Source of the DNA: an uncultured Acidimicrobium sp.
Lineage (GTDB): Bacteria; Actinomycetota; Acidimicrobiia; Acidimicrobiales; Ilumatobacteraceae
Direction: 5' to 3'
Assembly: GCA_903853285.1 (NCBI GenBank)
Contig: CAINTF010000099.1
Span: 1 to 20,940 of the forward strand
DNA: 20,940 nucleotides
Every line of letters begins with the position of its first letter. The stretch's first letter is position 1. The position numbers and the translations under genes are program-made. The notes under the pieces were generated by a model, which ran no database searches, had not been told where the DNA came from, and worked only from the letters and a program-made list of their open reading frames with translations. Positions 1 to 8,271 of the stretch are shown here, in pieces.

Positions 1-1805
1 CGGTTAACAATGGCCAGTACTGAAGCTCCGCGTGAACGCGCCAAGTCAACTGTGCGGTTGGTGTCAGTGGTCGTTCCGCTTTGGCTAATTGCAATCACCA
101 GCGTGTCCGACATGTCGAGTTGCAATTGGAACCCAGACAACTCAGTTGCTGGCAATGCATCCACTTGCACGCGATGATCCACCAAGGTTCGCAACAACTG
201 CACGAGGCTTCTGCCAGCGATTGCTGCGGTGCCCTGGCCAATAACGCGAATACGCGCAATCTTGCCTGCAGATAACGCATCGATCACGTGCTGTGGAACT
301 ACGGATGTATCGAGCGACGCAAAAAGATTTCCATCTCGCTCGCCGATCTTGCCGCGCAACGTCTTACGGAAACTTGCCGGTGCTTCGCCTATTTCTTTTG
401 CCAAGAAGTGCTTGTGCTCACCGCGATCAATATCGCGCGTGGTCACTTCAGCTATTGCAACATGTGTTTCGTTCAGTCCCAAGTCGGTTCCGTCATAGGC
501 GAGCATCGACATGCCATCAACCGTGCCTGCGCGGTCGCCGTCAAGCACGATTACTTGGCCGCGACTAGAAGGATTATTTGCGTCGCTCAAAGCTTCGCCG
601 TCCATGCGCACATAACGAAGCGTTTCTTCCACAACTCCGTACGGCTCGCTCGCAACGATAAAGCGATCTTCGGCAATGCCCACGTACAAACCTTGACCGC
701 TGCCACGCAATGCAAGCAACACCGTGTTCGGCTGGTCGGCACTGGCAGTCGCGATTGCTACCGAACCATCAAACTCGCCGACTGTTTGTCTAAACGCGCT
801 CACCAAATCGGCACCGGCAGCATTTTTGCGAGCAACAACAGTCGGAATTACTTTCGCATCGGTCGTAATTGGTTCGGCAATCTTGAGCCCATTACGCACT
901 TTGATATCGGCATGGTTATCAACATCACCGTTGAGAGCGGAAACCAAATACGGCATTGTTGCATCTGCATCAAGTTCTTCACTGTTGACTGGATGTGCGT
1001 TTGCTTCAGAAATAATGCCAACACTCGCCCATCTTGTGTGCCCAAGTACTGACAATCTTGCTCCAGGCTGACTCACCAATAGTCTCAACAGTGCGTCGTT
1101 CGCAACTGCATGACGCATCGCTCGTGTGTTGTCGCCGAGCTCGCCAATCTCGGCAGCAGCTTTGTACACAAACGACCATGCACGAATGCCAGCACCAACG
1201 CGCACCGAACCGGATGTAAATAAGTTGTCATCTAGACGTCCTGCAAGCAATGGCTTAACTCGAGCGTCATTTATATCGAGTCCGTGCCCCCACACCAACA
1301 AGTTGATGCCAGCAGAGTCACGACCTCGCACTTCCATGCGGTCAAGTGCTGAAAAAGATTGCTGAATCGAGAGGTATGCATTTCGCGCGCTATCGCTCGC
1401 GCTCTTGCCAGCCAGTTCGCCAACAAGTTTTGCAGTGCGCAAACGATCATTGCGCAGCGACCATGTTGCATCACGAAGAGCAATCAACTCATTGCTGCGA
1501 CGCTCAACTTCTTGAGTCGTCAAACCAGTCGCCGCCTCCAACACTTGCTCTGCCTGAAGCGCAATCGCATCCAGCTGATCAAGGCGCGAAACGAGCCCAC
1601 CAACAAGTTGCAAGTTGTCTACCAACGCCGCAGTACCTGATTCGCCGCGTAATGCCGCGTCAACAGCAGCTACATGCGTCGCACATTCGGCAATTGCGCC
1701 AATGTTGCCAGCCGCTATTGACTTTTCAAGTGCGTCCAACAAGTCGGCTGCTAATGGCAGTGGTCGGGCCGAGGGCCGCGACACGATGCAAATGATGCCG
1801 CACAT
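1..1805 (-). CDS. glmS: GlmS-like glutamine-fructose-6-phosphate aminotransferase, 5' part (C-terminus off window)
   Basis: I read this frame by hand: it opens at ATG 1805-1803 and stays open for 601 codons to the window edge. The product would make glucosamine-6-phosphate from fructose-6-phosphate and glutamine, the step before GlmM. It starts MCGIIC, so Cys2 is the expected N-terminal nucleophile of a class II glutaminase. Further matches in order are RGRDSAG (160-166), GHTRWA (255-260), NAHP (269-272), LNGD (291-294), a TTDAKV segment whose Asp316 fits the glutamine-binding Asp, HKHFLAKEI (464-472) and SQSGTTTDT (574-582) in the first SIS domain. Two odd points stand out: about 130 extra residues lie between the N-terminal Cys motif and RGRDSAG and about 50 more before HTRW, and the usual CGTS phosphate-loop motif reads QGTA (524-527). 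The start lies 10 bases after the glmM stop. The family assignment is firm; the exact substrate is inferred. Confidence 0.88.
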   Translation of the reverse strand, partial: MCGIICIVSRPSARPLPLAADLLDALEKSIAAGNIGAIAECATHVAAVDAALRGESGTAALVDNLQLVGGLVSRLDQLDAIALQAEQVLEAATGLTTQEVERRSNELIALRDATWSLRNDRLRTAKLVGELAGKSASDSARNAYLSIQQSFSALDRMEVRGRDSAGINLLVWGHGLDINDARVKPLLAGRLDDNLFTSGSVRVGAGIRAWSFVYKAAAEIGELGDNTRAMRHAVANDALLRLLVSQPGARLSVLGHTRWASVGIISEANAHPVNSEELDADATMPYLVSALNGDVDNHADIKVRNGLKIAEPITTDAKVIPTVVARKNAAGADLVSAFRQTVGEFDGSVAIATASADQPNTVLLALRGSGQGLYVGIAEDRFIVASEPYGVVEETLRYVRMDGEALSDANNPSSRGQVIVLDGDRAGTVDGMSMLAYDGTDLGLNETHVAIAEVTTRDIDRGEHKHFLAKEIGEAPASFRKTLRGKIGERDGNLFASLDTSVVPQHVIDALSAGKIARIRVIGQGTAAIAGRSLVQLLRTLVDHRVQVDALPATELSGFQLQLDMSDTLVIAISQSGTTTDTNRTVDLARSRGASVLAIVN

Positions 1806-1815
1806 GTACTACAGG

Positions 1816-3141
1816 CTACCGAGATCCGCCAAGGCGCTTGATCACACTGGCCGCCAATCGCTGCGCCACGCTATTTGCAGTTTCTTCAAACTGAGCTTCA
1901 ACCATCACTCGCACCAACGGCTCAGTCCCGCTCGCGCGCAACAAAACTCGACCAACTCCATTGAGGTCACGCTCGGCCACAGCAATTTCTTGGGCAAATT
2001 GAGTTGCAAGATCTGATGCAACAGATTCAACCCGCACGTTGATCAGCACCTGCGGCAACGAAGTCATTGCATCTTGCGCAAGTTTTTGCAGCGTCACATT
2101 TTTGCGGCGCACTAGATCTACAAGGCGCACTCCGGCGAGCAAACCGTCACCAGTTGTTGCATCCTTGCGATAAATGATGTGTCCACTTTGTTCGCCACCC
2201 AATGAATAATTGTTTTCATCCAGCGCAATTAACACACTGCGGTCACCAACCGGTGTCGTCACTACAGAAATTCCGTGCTTGGCCATTGCTTCATGAAAAC
2301 CAGCGTTGGTCATCACTGTCACAACAACACCATTGCCATCCAACACTTTGCGCTCTTGCATGTCAATCGCAGCGAGCGCGAGCAAATGATCTCCGTCGAC
2401 AATATTGCCTACGTGATCCACGCCAATCACACGATCACCGTCACCATCAAAAGCCAAACCAATTGCTGCCTGATGCAGTCGCACGGCTTCGCCAATTACT
2501 TTTGGATACGTTGCACCACATTCGGCATTGATGTTTTTGCCGTTTGGTTCGCAATGAATCGCAATGACTGTTGCGCCAAGTTGCGCCAGTACGTATGGGG
2601 CGACATCGCTCATTGCGCCGTTTGCACAATCGACCACAATCCGAATGTCGGCAAATGCACGGCTCGGCACGAGGCTCTCGATGCTGTTGCGATAGTCATT
2701 AATCGCTGTAATTGACTCGGTAATTGCAGCAACTGATTCATTACTGTTTTTTGCGCCGCTCGCGGCCATTGCCGCTTCAATCATTTGTTCTTGATCATCG
2801 GTCAGCTTGATGCCACCGATGCCAAATATTTTGACTCCGTTATCGGCATACGGATTATGCGATGCGGTAACTGCAGCACCTGCGCAACCGCGCTGTGCTG
2901 CAGCAAAAGCAATTGCTGGTGTTGGCGTAACGCCCAACAGCTCAACCATTGCCCCGCCTGCGGCAAAGCCACGTGCGAGTGCAGTTTGCAACACCAAGCC
3001 GGATTCACGTGTGTCGCGTCCAATCACAACGTGTTGCAACGACAACACCGTGGCCGCGGCAAAGCCAAGGTCGACGACATATTGTTCGGTCAGTTCGGTG
3101 AGGGCAACCCCACGAACACCATCAGTTCCAAATCGAAGCAT
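1816..3141 (-). CDS. glmM: Phosphoglucosamine mutase
   Basis: This 441-residue cytoplasmic enzyme interconverts glucosamine-6-phosphate and glucosamine-1-phosphate on the way to UDP-GlcNAc for peptidoglycan. The length fits the GlmM family. The N-terminus reads MLRFGTDGVRG. The catalytic phosphoserine loop is TASHNP (92-97, Ser94). The metal-binding loop is DGDGDR (232-237). The sugar-specificity loop GEQSGH (316-321) is the GlmM form, which separates it from phosphomannomutases. The phosphate-binding loop RASGTEP is at 402-408. It lies 49 bases downstream of rpsI and directly before glmS, an order common in actinobacteria, so substrate flow from GlmS to GlmM is encoded by adjacent genes. Confidence 0.97.
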   Translation of the reverse strand: MLRFGTDGVRGVALTELTEQYVVDLGFAAATVLSLQHVVIGRDTRESGLVLQTALARGFAAGGAMVELLGVTPTPAIAFAAAQRGCAGAAVTASHNPYADNGVKIFGIGGIKLTDDQEQMIEAAMAASGAKNSNESVAAITESITAINDYRNSIESLVPSRAFADIRIVVDCANGAMSDVAPYVLAQLGATVIAIHCEPNGKNINAECGATYPKVIGEAVRLHQAAIGLAFDGDGDRVIGVDHVGNIVDGDHLLALAAIDMQERKVLDGNGVVVTVMTNAGFHEAMAKHGISVVTTPVGDRSVLIALDENNYSLGGEQSGHIIYRKDATTGDGLLAGVRLVDLVRRKNVTLQKLAQDAMTSLPQVLINVRVESVASDLATQFAQEIAVAERDLNGVGRVLLRASGTEPLVRVMVEAQFEETANSVAQRLAASVIKRLGGSR

Positions 3142-3190
3142 CTACACACTTCCGATCCACGCAACCAAAGTCGCGTAGCAATACAGCGGA

Positions 3191-3586
3191 TTAACGCTTT
3201 GTGTACTGTGGCGCCTTGCGCGCCTTCTTGAGACCGTACTTCTTGCTCTCTTTTTTACGTGAGTCACGTGTGAGCAATCCGGCTTTGCGCAACAACCCGC
3301 GGCGCTCTGGATCAAGTTCGAGAAGTGAGCGAGCAATCGCCATGCGCAATGCGCCAGCCTGACCTGCAATACCGCCACCCTGAATGTCGCAATCTACGTC
3401 GTAAGCAGTTGCAACTTCGGCAACATGCAATGCCTCTGATGCAACCATGCGCTGCACTGCGTTTGGAAAATAGTTTTCAAACTCACGACCATTGACAGTG
3501 ACTTTGCCAGTGCCTGGTCGCAAACGTGCGCGCGCAACTGCTTCTTTGCGGCGACCCGTTGTTTGTGTAAGTGGCTTTGTTCCCAT
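3191..3586 (-). CDS. rpsI: 30S ribosomal protein S9
   Basis: The 131-residue product matches S9 over its length. It has TGRRKEAVARARL near the N-terminus, the GGG-containing core (DIQGGGIAGQAGA) and the basic C-terminal tail ending in YTKR, which in the family reaches the P-site tRNA. It follows rplM after 29 bases, the usual L13-S9 pair, and precedes glmM. The length is normal for actinobacteria. The ATG start has no competing in-frame start that would fit better. Confidence 0.98.
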   Translation of the reverse strand: MGTKPLTQTTGRRKEAVARARLRPGTGKVTVNGREFENYFPNAVQRMVASEALHVAEVATAYDVDCDIQGGGIAGQAGALRMAIARSLLELDPERRGLLRKAGLLTRDSRKKESKKYGLKKARKAPQYTKR

Positions 3587-3615
3587 GATTATTCCTCTAT
3601 TCGACTTGTAAGTAC

Positions 3616-4062
3616 TCAGCGCGCCTTGGCGTGAGCAATTTCGAGAACTTTTGGATCTTGTGCTTCGTGGCCGTGTTGTGCGCCAGCATGCACTTTGAGT
3701 TTCTTGATCATCTGACGACCAAGCGGACCTTTTGGCAACATGCCGCGAATGGTGCGACGAATTGCATCTTCAGGCTTTGCCTTCAACAGGGTGCCGTAAG
3801 TCTGTGTGCGAAGACCACCTGGGTAACCGCTGTAGTCGTGAACAAGCTCTTTGTCTTGCTTACCGTTGGTCAAAATAATCTTGGAAGCATTGATGATCAC
3901 TACGTGGTCACCGGTGTCCATGTGTGTTGAAAACATTGGCTTGTGCTTGCCGCGCAAGATCGCTGCGATCTCGGTGCACATGCGACCAAGGACAAGACCC
4001 TCGGCGTCGACGATGTGCCACTCGCGCTTGACTTCACTTGCTTTTGGAGAATAAGTACGCAT
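3616..4062 (-). CDS. rplM: 50S ribosomal protein L13
   Basis: The 148-residue protein has the L13 signatures: MRTYSPK at the start, WHIVDAEG (16-23), LGRMCTEIA, the GKHKP segment, the GDHVVIINASKI stretch and RGMLPKGPLGR in the C-terminal half. In the family it binds 23S rRNA domain II and acts early in 50S assembly. It is the first gene after the 96-base gap downstream of truA, so it may be the head of an rplM-rpsI-glmM-glmS unit. No strong Shine-Dalgarno sequence is seen ahead of the ATG. Confidence 0.98.
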   Translation of the reverse strand: MRTYSPKASEVKREWHIVDAEGLVLGRMCTEIAAILRGKHKPMFSTHMDTGDHVVIINASKIILTNGKQDKELVHDYSGYPGGLRTQTYGTLLKAKPEDAIRRTIRGMLPKGPLGRQMIKKLKVHAGAQHGHEAQDPKVLEIAHAKAR

Positions 4063-4096
4063 CAGATCTGCTTTCGAAAACTTGAGAACTTGGCGG

Positions 4097-4123
4097 CGGA
4101 AACGAATTAATTAACCGTCTCCG
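4097..4123 (-). promoter_or_regulatory. Stem-loop in the truA-rplM gap
   Basis: The 96-base gap between truA and rplM contains an inverted repeat with 8-base arms (CGGAGACG and CGTTTCCG on the minus strand, one G-U pair) around an 11-base A/T-rich loop. No T-run follows it, so it does not look like an intrinsic terminator. It could be leader structure for rplM or chance. No convincing -35/-10 pair was found in the gap. Confidence 0.3.
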
Positions 4124-4158
4124 TGAACCGTTTAAGGATAGGGGTCACTGGGCCCATT

Positions 4159-4932
4159 TCACAATGCCGAGACGGGGAAACCCACCTCCCAAAGGCACAA
4201 TCCTTGGGGTGGTGCCACGGGGGCAGCCTGCGAGCGATCCCCTGAAAGGATCAACCCCCGCATGTCACTTGGGGGCCGTTTGCCAAGACCGATTTCGACA
4301 AATGTACCCACAAGAGCCCGCACCATCTGATGGCAAAAGGCATTGGCTCGGATGTCGAACCGCAGCACACCCTCCCCCATGTCTTTCCAATCTGCAGACA
4401 TCACACTGCGGCGCATTGAGTGCTCGAATGTGTCAAATTCGTCAGCCGGTTTTGGCTTGCGACAAAATGCCGAGAAATCGTGATTGCCAATGATTGCATC
4501 GCATGCAAGTTGCATTGAGCGCAGCTTGAGTGGCTTGATGATGTGCCATGCGGTCTCGTTCATAAACGGATTTCCGACTGGGCTATTGAGCACCGTGTAT
4601 TGATACGCACGCCACAAAGCTGAGTAACGAGCGTGAAAATCTGGATCTGTCCACTGCGCATCGCGTACAACAATTGAAGGCCCACACAACGCATTCATTT
4701 GTTTCATCAACACTTCCAAGTTGACTCTGTCTGCCAGATCAAGGCTGATGACTTGACCCCATGCATGCACACCTGCGTCTGTTCGACCTGCAGGAGTTAC
4801 TTGAACTGGCTCTTGCAAGATTTGTGCAAGCGCACTTTCAATTGTGGACGCGATGGTGTCAACACCAGGATTCGTTGCAAACCCGTGGAACTCGTCGCCC
4901 TTGTAGGCGATAGTCATTCGCGCGCGACGCAC
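4159..4932 (-). CDS. truA: tRNA pseudouridine(38-40) synthase
   Basis: The 257-residue enzyme converts uridines 38-40 in the anticodon stem of tRNAs to pseudouridine. The hallmark AGRTDAGVHA is present (48-57) with the catalytic Asp at 52. Family-typical FHARYSALWRAYQY (around 98-111), FCHQMVRALVGT and the N-terminal AYKGDEFHGF segment are also seen. The start is GTG at 4932, 15 bases after the rplQ stop; an in-frame ATG five codons later (4917) is an alternative. TruA after L17 at the end of the ribosomal cluster is a known arrangement in actinobacteria and many other bacteria. The gene ends the co-transcribed block before a 96-base gap. Confidence 0.97.
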   Translation of the reverse strand: MRRARMTIAYKGDEFHGFATNPGVDTIASTIESALAQILQEPVQVTPAGRTDAGVHAWGQVISLDLADRVNLEVLMKQMNALCGPSIVVRDAQWTDPDFHARYSALWRAYQYTVLNSPVGNPFMNETAWHIIKPLKLRSMQLACDAIIGNHDFSAFCRKPKPADEFDTFEHSMRRSVMSADWKDMGEGVLRFDIRANAFCHQMVRALVGTFVEIGLGKRPPSDMRGLILSGDRSQAAPVAPPQGLCLWEVGFPVSAL

Positions 4933-4947
4933 GATCGACCAAACGTT

Positions 4948-5319
4948 CTAGACGAGTTCGATGCGCGCCATTGGCGCGTTGTCACCGTGGCGTGGTCCGA
5001 GTTTAAGAATTCGGATGTATCCACCGTTGCGTGTGGTGTAACGAGGAGCAACAACGTTGACGAGCTTGTTCGTCATCTCTTTGTCGTTCAAGTAGGACTG
5101 AATCTGACGAATGCGGTGAACACGCATTGGGCCTTCGCCCTGCGCTTTGATTGCCTTGGTGATCAACTTCTCAGCGATTGGACGCAAAGCCTTTGCTTTG
5201 CCTTCAGTCGTGGTGATGCCTTCAGCGGCAAACAGTGATGCAGCCATGTTGGCCAACAGCAAACGCTGGTGGTGTGCACTTCCGCCAAAACTGCGTGAAC
5301 GTCGTGGTGTTGCTGGCAT
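4948..5319 (-). CDS. rplQ: 50S ribosomal protein L17
   Basis: The 123-residue product has the L17 core: the HHQRLLLANMAASLF segment (16-30), the TTTEGKAKALRPIAEKLIT stretch and the C-terminal GGYIRILKLGPRHGDNAPMA motif. A purine-rich site (AGGGAGAGG) sits a few bases upstream of the ATG, the strongest ribosome-binding site in this part of the cluster. It follows rpoA after 57 bases, in the conserved rpoA-rplQ order. No C-terminal extension is present, unlike some actinobacterial L17 proteins. Confidence 0.98.
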   Translation of the reverse strand: MPATPRRSRSFGGSAHHQRLLLANMAASLFAAEGITTTEGKAKALRPIAEKLITKAIKAQGEGPMRVHRIRQIQSYLNDKEMTNKLVNVVAPRYTTRNGGYIRILKLGPRHGDNAPMARIELV

Positions 5320-5376
5320 AAAGGACCTCTCCCTAGTTAAAAATCTTAAAAGTGTTTGTTGTTAATTCGATTGTGA

Positions 5377-6306
5377 TCAGAGTCGCAATGACAAGCCACG
5401 CTCGTCAAGCTTGAGCTTGATTTCGTCGAGGCTCTTTTGACCAAAGTTGGTGATGTTGAGCAAGTCTTCGTCGCTACGCAACAACAACTCGCCGATGGTG
5501 TTGACCTGTGCGCGCTTGAGGCAGTTGCGTGGACGCTCTGACAAGTCGAGGTCTTCGATGCTCAAGTCGAGGTCTGGGGAACCCATACCCGAGGTTGAGA
5601 TTTCACCAAGTTCAAGAGCCATTGGTGCATCACTCATCGTTGCAACCAAGTCGACCAATGAACGCAATGTTGCTCCGGCTGATGCCAAAGCTTCTTGTGG
5701 TGCGATCGAACCGTCTGTCTCGATGTCAAGAATGATCTTGTCAAAGTTGGTCGACTGCTCTACGCGAGTTGGCTCAACAATGTAGGTGCAACGACGAACT
5801 GGTGAGTAAATAGCGTCGATTGGAATAACGCCGATTACTTTGCGGGTGTCGCGATCGCTTGATGAGTAGCCTTTGCCGCGCTCAACAGTGATGTCAACAA
5901 CCAAACGACCCTTGGCCGAAAGAGTTGCGATGTGCTGCGATGGGTTAAGAATCGTGACGCCGGTTGGGCACACGATGTCTGCTGCAGTGACATCGGCTGG
6001 GCCTTTGACATCGACAGTGATCACTACTGGCTCGTCGCCCTCTGACATCACAACAACGTCTTTGAGGTTGAGAATGATTTCGGTGACATCTTCAGTGATG
6101 CCTTCAATGGTGTCGAACTCGTGCAATGCGCTCTCGAACTTGACAGTTGAGATTGCTGCACCAGGAATTGATGACAACAACATGCGGCGCAACGAGTTGC
6201 CGATGGTGTGGCCTAGACCTGGATCAAGTGGTCCAATTGAAAACTTCTGACGATTGTTGTCTGAAGTGCCGATTGCTTCTACTGATGGGCGCTGAATAAC
6301 GAGCAT
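5377..6306 (-). CDS. rpoA: DNA-directed RNA polymerase alpha subunit
   Basis: The 309-residue subunit nucleates RNA polymerase assembly through its N-terminal domain and contacts UP elements and activators through its C-terminal domain. The assembly motif LGHTIGNSLRRMLLSSIPG (31-49) and VERGKGY (141-147) mark the N-terminal domain. The C-terminal domain spans about 248-309. Arg258, Asn261 and Lys264 occupy positions matching the DNA-contacting Arg265, Asn268 and Lys271 of the E. coli protein. The segment ITNFGQKSLDEIK follows. Length and domain layout are normal. It sits between rpsD and rplQ, the usual alpha-operon position. Confidence 0.98.
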   Translation of the reverse strand: MLVIQRPSVEAIGTSDNNRQKFSIGPLDPGLGHTIGNSLRRMLLSSIPGAAISTVKFESALHEFDTIEGITEDVTEIILNLKDVVVMSEGDEPVVITVDVKGPADVTAADIVCPTGVTILNPSQHIATLSAKGRLVVDITVERGKGYSSSDRDTRKVIGVIPIDAIYSPVRRCTYIVEPTRVEQSTNFDKIILDIETDGSIAPQEALASAGATLRSLVDLVATMSDAPMALELGEISTSGMGSPDLDLSIEDLDLSERPRNCLKRAQVNTIGELLLRSDEDLLNITNFGQKSLDEIKLKLDERGLSLRL

Positions 6307-6353
6307 TGGTGTCTCCTATTTGCCGATGTCTATGACGTATGAATTTGCGGGGT

Positions 6354-6971
6354 TTACTTCGAGTACAACTCAACGATGAGCTGTTCGCGGACTGGAATAT
6401 CAATTTGCTCGCGTGTTGGAAGTTCGCGAACAGTAATTTGCTTGCCACCTTCGGCAGCATCGATCCAACCCACCATGCGGCGGTCGAGAGTGTCGATGTT
6501 GTGCTGAATGATGATCATGTTCTTTGCCTTCTCAGACAAGGTGATGACTTGACCACGGGTGACGCTGTATGACGCAATGTCAACGCGCTTGCCGTCTACC
6601 AACACGAGACCGTGGTTGACAAACTGGCGAGCTTGCGGACGGGTTGAACCCCAGCCTGCGCGATAGACCACGTTGTCGAGACGGCACTCGAGCAGGCGCA
6701 ACAAGTTTTCACCGGTTGGACCAGACAAGCGAGTCGCTTCTTCGTAAGCCTTGCGAAATTGACGCTCGAGAACGCCATAGATGTACTTGGCCTTCTGCTT
6801 TTCCTGCAACTGCAACAGGTATTCGCTGGTGTTTCCACGACGGCGTGTGCGGCCGTGTGTACCAGGTGGGAATGGGCGACGCTCGAGAGCCTTCGCACCT
6901 TTCGCATTTTCAAATACGTTGATTCCGAGACGGCGCGAAATGCGCACCTTTGGTCCTGTATAGCGAGCCAT
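6354..6971 (-). CDS. rpsD: 30S ribosomal protein S4
   Basis: The 205-residue product begins MARYTGPKVRISRRLG and has the RRPFPPGTHG segment and the S4 RNA-binding domain around 95-160 (LECRLDNVVYRAGW, VNHGLVLVDGKRVD). It lacks the N-terminal CxxC zinc motif, so it is the zinc-independent form of S4. The family is a primary 16S rRNA binder, and in E. coli S4 represses the alpha operon; the sequence alone does not show whether that holds here. The start lies 3 bases after the rpsK stop. Confidence 0.98.
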   Translation of the reverse strand: MARYTGPKVRISRRLGINVFENAKGAKALERRPFPPGTHGRTRRRGNTSEYLLQLQEKQKAKYIYGVLERQFRKAYEEATRLSGPTGENLLRLLECRLDNVVYRAGWGSTRPQARQFVNHGLVLVDGKRVDIASYSVTRGQVITLSEKAKNMIIIQHNIDTLDRRMVGWIDAAEGGKQITVRELPTREQIDIPVREQLIVELYSK

Positions 6972-6974
6972 GAC

Positions 6975-7367
6975 TTACGGCCTCTTTCGCTTTGGCTGGA
7001 GGCAACCGTTGTGTGGAATCGGCGATACATCTTTAATGCCGGACACTTCGATGCCTAGTTGTTGGATAGAACGCAATGCGGTGTCACGACCAGAACCTGG
7101 ACCCTTGACATGCACTTCTGCACGACGGAGACCTTGCTCCATCGCTGCTCGGCCTGCCTTCTCTGCTGCCATTTGAGCGGCGAACGGAGTTGACTTACGC
7201 GAGCCAGAAAAGCCAACGCCACCCGACGATGCCCATGCGATGACATTGCCTTCAGTGTCGGTGATGGACACGATGGTGTTGTTGAACGAACTCTTGATAT
7301 GCACGACGCCTGTCGTGATGTTTTTGCGGTCACGCTTACGCGTGCGACGAACTGGTGCTTTTGCCAT
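6975..7367 (-). CDS. rpsK: 30S ribosomal protein S11
   Basis: The 130-residue protein matches S11: a basic N-terminus ([10 protein letters not shown]), the [15 protein letters not shown] segment, [21 protein letters not shown] and the C-terminal [18 protein letters not shown]. Family members line the mRNA exit region with S7 and S18. It is 3 bases from rpsM upstream and 3 bases from rpsD downstream, so coupled translation is likely. Its length is normal and no extension is seen. Confidence 0.98.
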   Translation of the reverse strand: MAKAPVRRTRKRDRKNITTGVVHIKSSFNNTIVSITDTEGNVIAWASSGGVGFSGSRKSTPFAAQMAAEKAGRAAMEQGLRRAEVHVKGPGSGRDTALRSIQQLGIEVSGIKDVSPIPHNGCLQPKRKRP

Positions 7368-7370
7368 GGT

Positions 7371-7751
7371 CTACTTCCTCACTGCCATCTTCTTGTTGGC
7401 CACTGTTTTCTTCGGGCCCTTACGAGTACGAGCATTGGTGTGTGTGCGCTGACCACGAACTGGAAGTCCCTTGCGGTGACGTGTTCCTTGGTACGAACCA
7501 ATTTCGATCTTGCGCTTAATGTCGGTCTGGACGTTGCGGCGAAGGTCGCCTTCCACCGTCAAACCATTTTCGATGTACATACGAATCTTGTTGACTTCAG
7601 AGTCAGTCAAGTTGCGCACGCGAGTGTCTGGGCTGAGTTCGAGGTCTTTGCACATCTTGGCTGAGGTCGCACGACCAATGCCATAGATATATGTAAGAGC
7701 AATCTCGAGGCGCTTCTCGCGCGGAATGTCTACACCTGAAATACGTGCCAT
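7371..7751 (-). CDS. rpsM: 30S ribosomal protein S13
   Basis: The 126-residue product starts [14 protein letters not shown] and has the helix-hairpin-helix segment [15 protein letters not shown], then [28 protein letters not shown], which is diagnostic of S13, and a basic C-terminal tail. The family forms the head-to-50S bridge and its tail contacts P-site tRNA. It follows rpmJ by 12 bases. Length and motifs are ordinary. Confidence 0.98.
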   Translation of the reverse strand: MARISGVDIPREKRLEIALTYIYGIGRATSAKMCKDLELSPDTRVRNLTDSEVNKIRMYIENGLTVEGDLRRNVQTDIKRKIEIGSYQGTRHRKGLPVRGQRTHTNARTRKGPKKTVANKKMAVRK

Positions 7752-7763
7752 GAGTGGTTCCTT

Positions 7764-7877
7764 TTAGCCTTGACGTTGCTTATGTCGCGGGTTTTCGCAA
7801 ATCACCATCACGCGTTTGTGCCGGCGGATGACCTTGCACTTTTCGCAGATTTTTTTAACGCTCGGTTTTACTTTCAC
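7764..7877 (-). CDS. rpmJ: 50S ribosomal protein L36
   Basis: I read this 37-codon gene directly from the sequence. It starts with GTG at 7877-7875 and ends TAA at 7766-7764. The product begins [17 protein letters not shown] and ends with HKQRQG. It carries the zinc ligand set Cys11, Cys14, Cys27 and His32, so it is the zinc-binding form of L36. An AGAGG site is seen about ten bases ahead of the start. It lies between infA and rpsM, its standard position. Confidence 0.97.
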   Translation of the reverse strand: MKVKPSVKKICEKCKVIRRHKRVMVICENPRHKQRQG

Positions 7878-7899
7878 TGTGAATGCCTCTGGTGGTTGC

Positions 7900-8124
7900 T
7901 TATTTATGTCGATAGGTAATTCGACCTCTGGTGAGGTCGTATGGCGTTAGCTCAACTTGAACTTTGTCCCCCGGCAAAATGCGAATGTAATTCATTCTCA
8001 TTTTCCCGGAAATGTGAGCTAACACTGTGTGTCCGTTATCAAGTGCGACACGAAACATTGCGTTGGGCAATGACTCGGTGATTACGCCTTCCAGCACAAT
8101 CGCGTCTTCTTTATTTTTTGGCAG
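7900..8124 (-). CDS. infA: Translation initiation factor IF-1 (probable CTG start)
   Basis: The conserved protein is the S1-like (OB-fold) factor that occupies the A site of the 30S subunit during initiation. Diagnostic segments are [40 protein letters not shown] and the end [15 protein letters not shown]. The frame is open upstream to a GTG at 8214, which would add 30 residues with no likeness to IF-1. IF-1 proteins usually begin a few residues before the DAIV-type segment. The codon there is CTG (8124-8122), preceded six bases away by GAGGAG, giving a 74-residue protein starting [10 protein letters not shown], which matches the family length. Internal GTG codons (8145, 8151) have no good ribosome-binding site. 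The gene identity is certain; the start is inferred. Confidence 0.93.
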   Translation of the reverse strand: MPKNKEDAIVLEGVITESLPNAMFRVALDNGHTVLAHISGKMRMNYIRILPGDKVQVELTPYDLTRGRITYRHK

Positions 8125-8130
8125 AACTTT

Positions 8131-8136
8131 CTCCTC
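8131..8136 (-). promoter_or_regulatory. Shine-Dalgarno site deciding the infA start
   Basis: The minus strand reads GAGGAG here, six bases before CTG 8124-8122. It is a near-perfect anti-16S match at ideal spacing for that codon and badly placed for every upstream GTG, so it favours initiation at CTG. Confidence 0.6.
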
Positions 8137-8191
8137 AAAACGCACGGACACAAGCCAAGAGGGCGATAATCCTCCCAAAAGGCGAAGGGTT

Positions 8192-8219
8192 ATGCTACCG
8201 CCGCATAATCCCACCCCAA
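8192..8219 (-). promoter_or_regulatory. Possible infA promoter
   Basis: In the 147-base gap between adk and infA the minus strand has TAGCAT (8197-8192) as a -10-like element and TTGGGG (8219-8214) as a -35-like element with 16 bases between them. A start near 8186 would give a short infA leader and would leave out the far-upstream GTG. The match is weak and no experimental support exists. Confidence 0.25.
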
Positions 8220-8271
8220 AACCCCTCAGACCACTAAACCACTGTCTGTTGGTACTTTTTTCCCCACATTT

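Noticed and set aside
288-1052. A 254-codon plus-strand open frame
   Set aside because: It lies wholly opposite the glmS-like gene, whose minus-strand frame holds conserved GlmS motifs from end to end. The plus-strand product has no recognisable family pattern.
7900-8214. Longer 104-residue start for IF-1 at GTG 8214
   Set aside because: The added 30 residues have no IF-1 likeness, and no ribosome-binding site precedes that GTG, whereas GAGGAG sits properly before CTG 8124.
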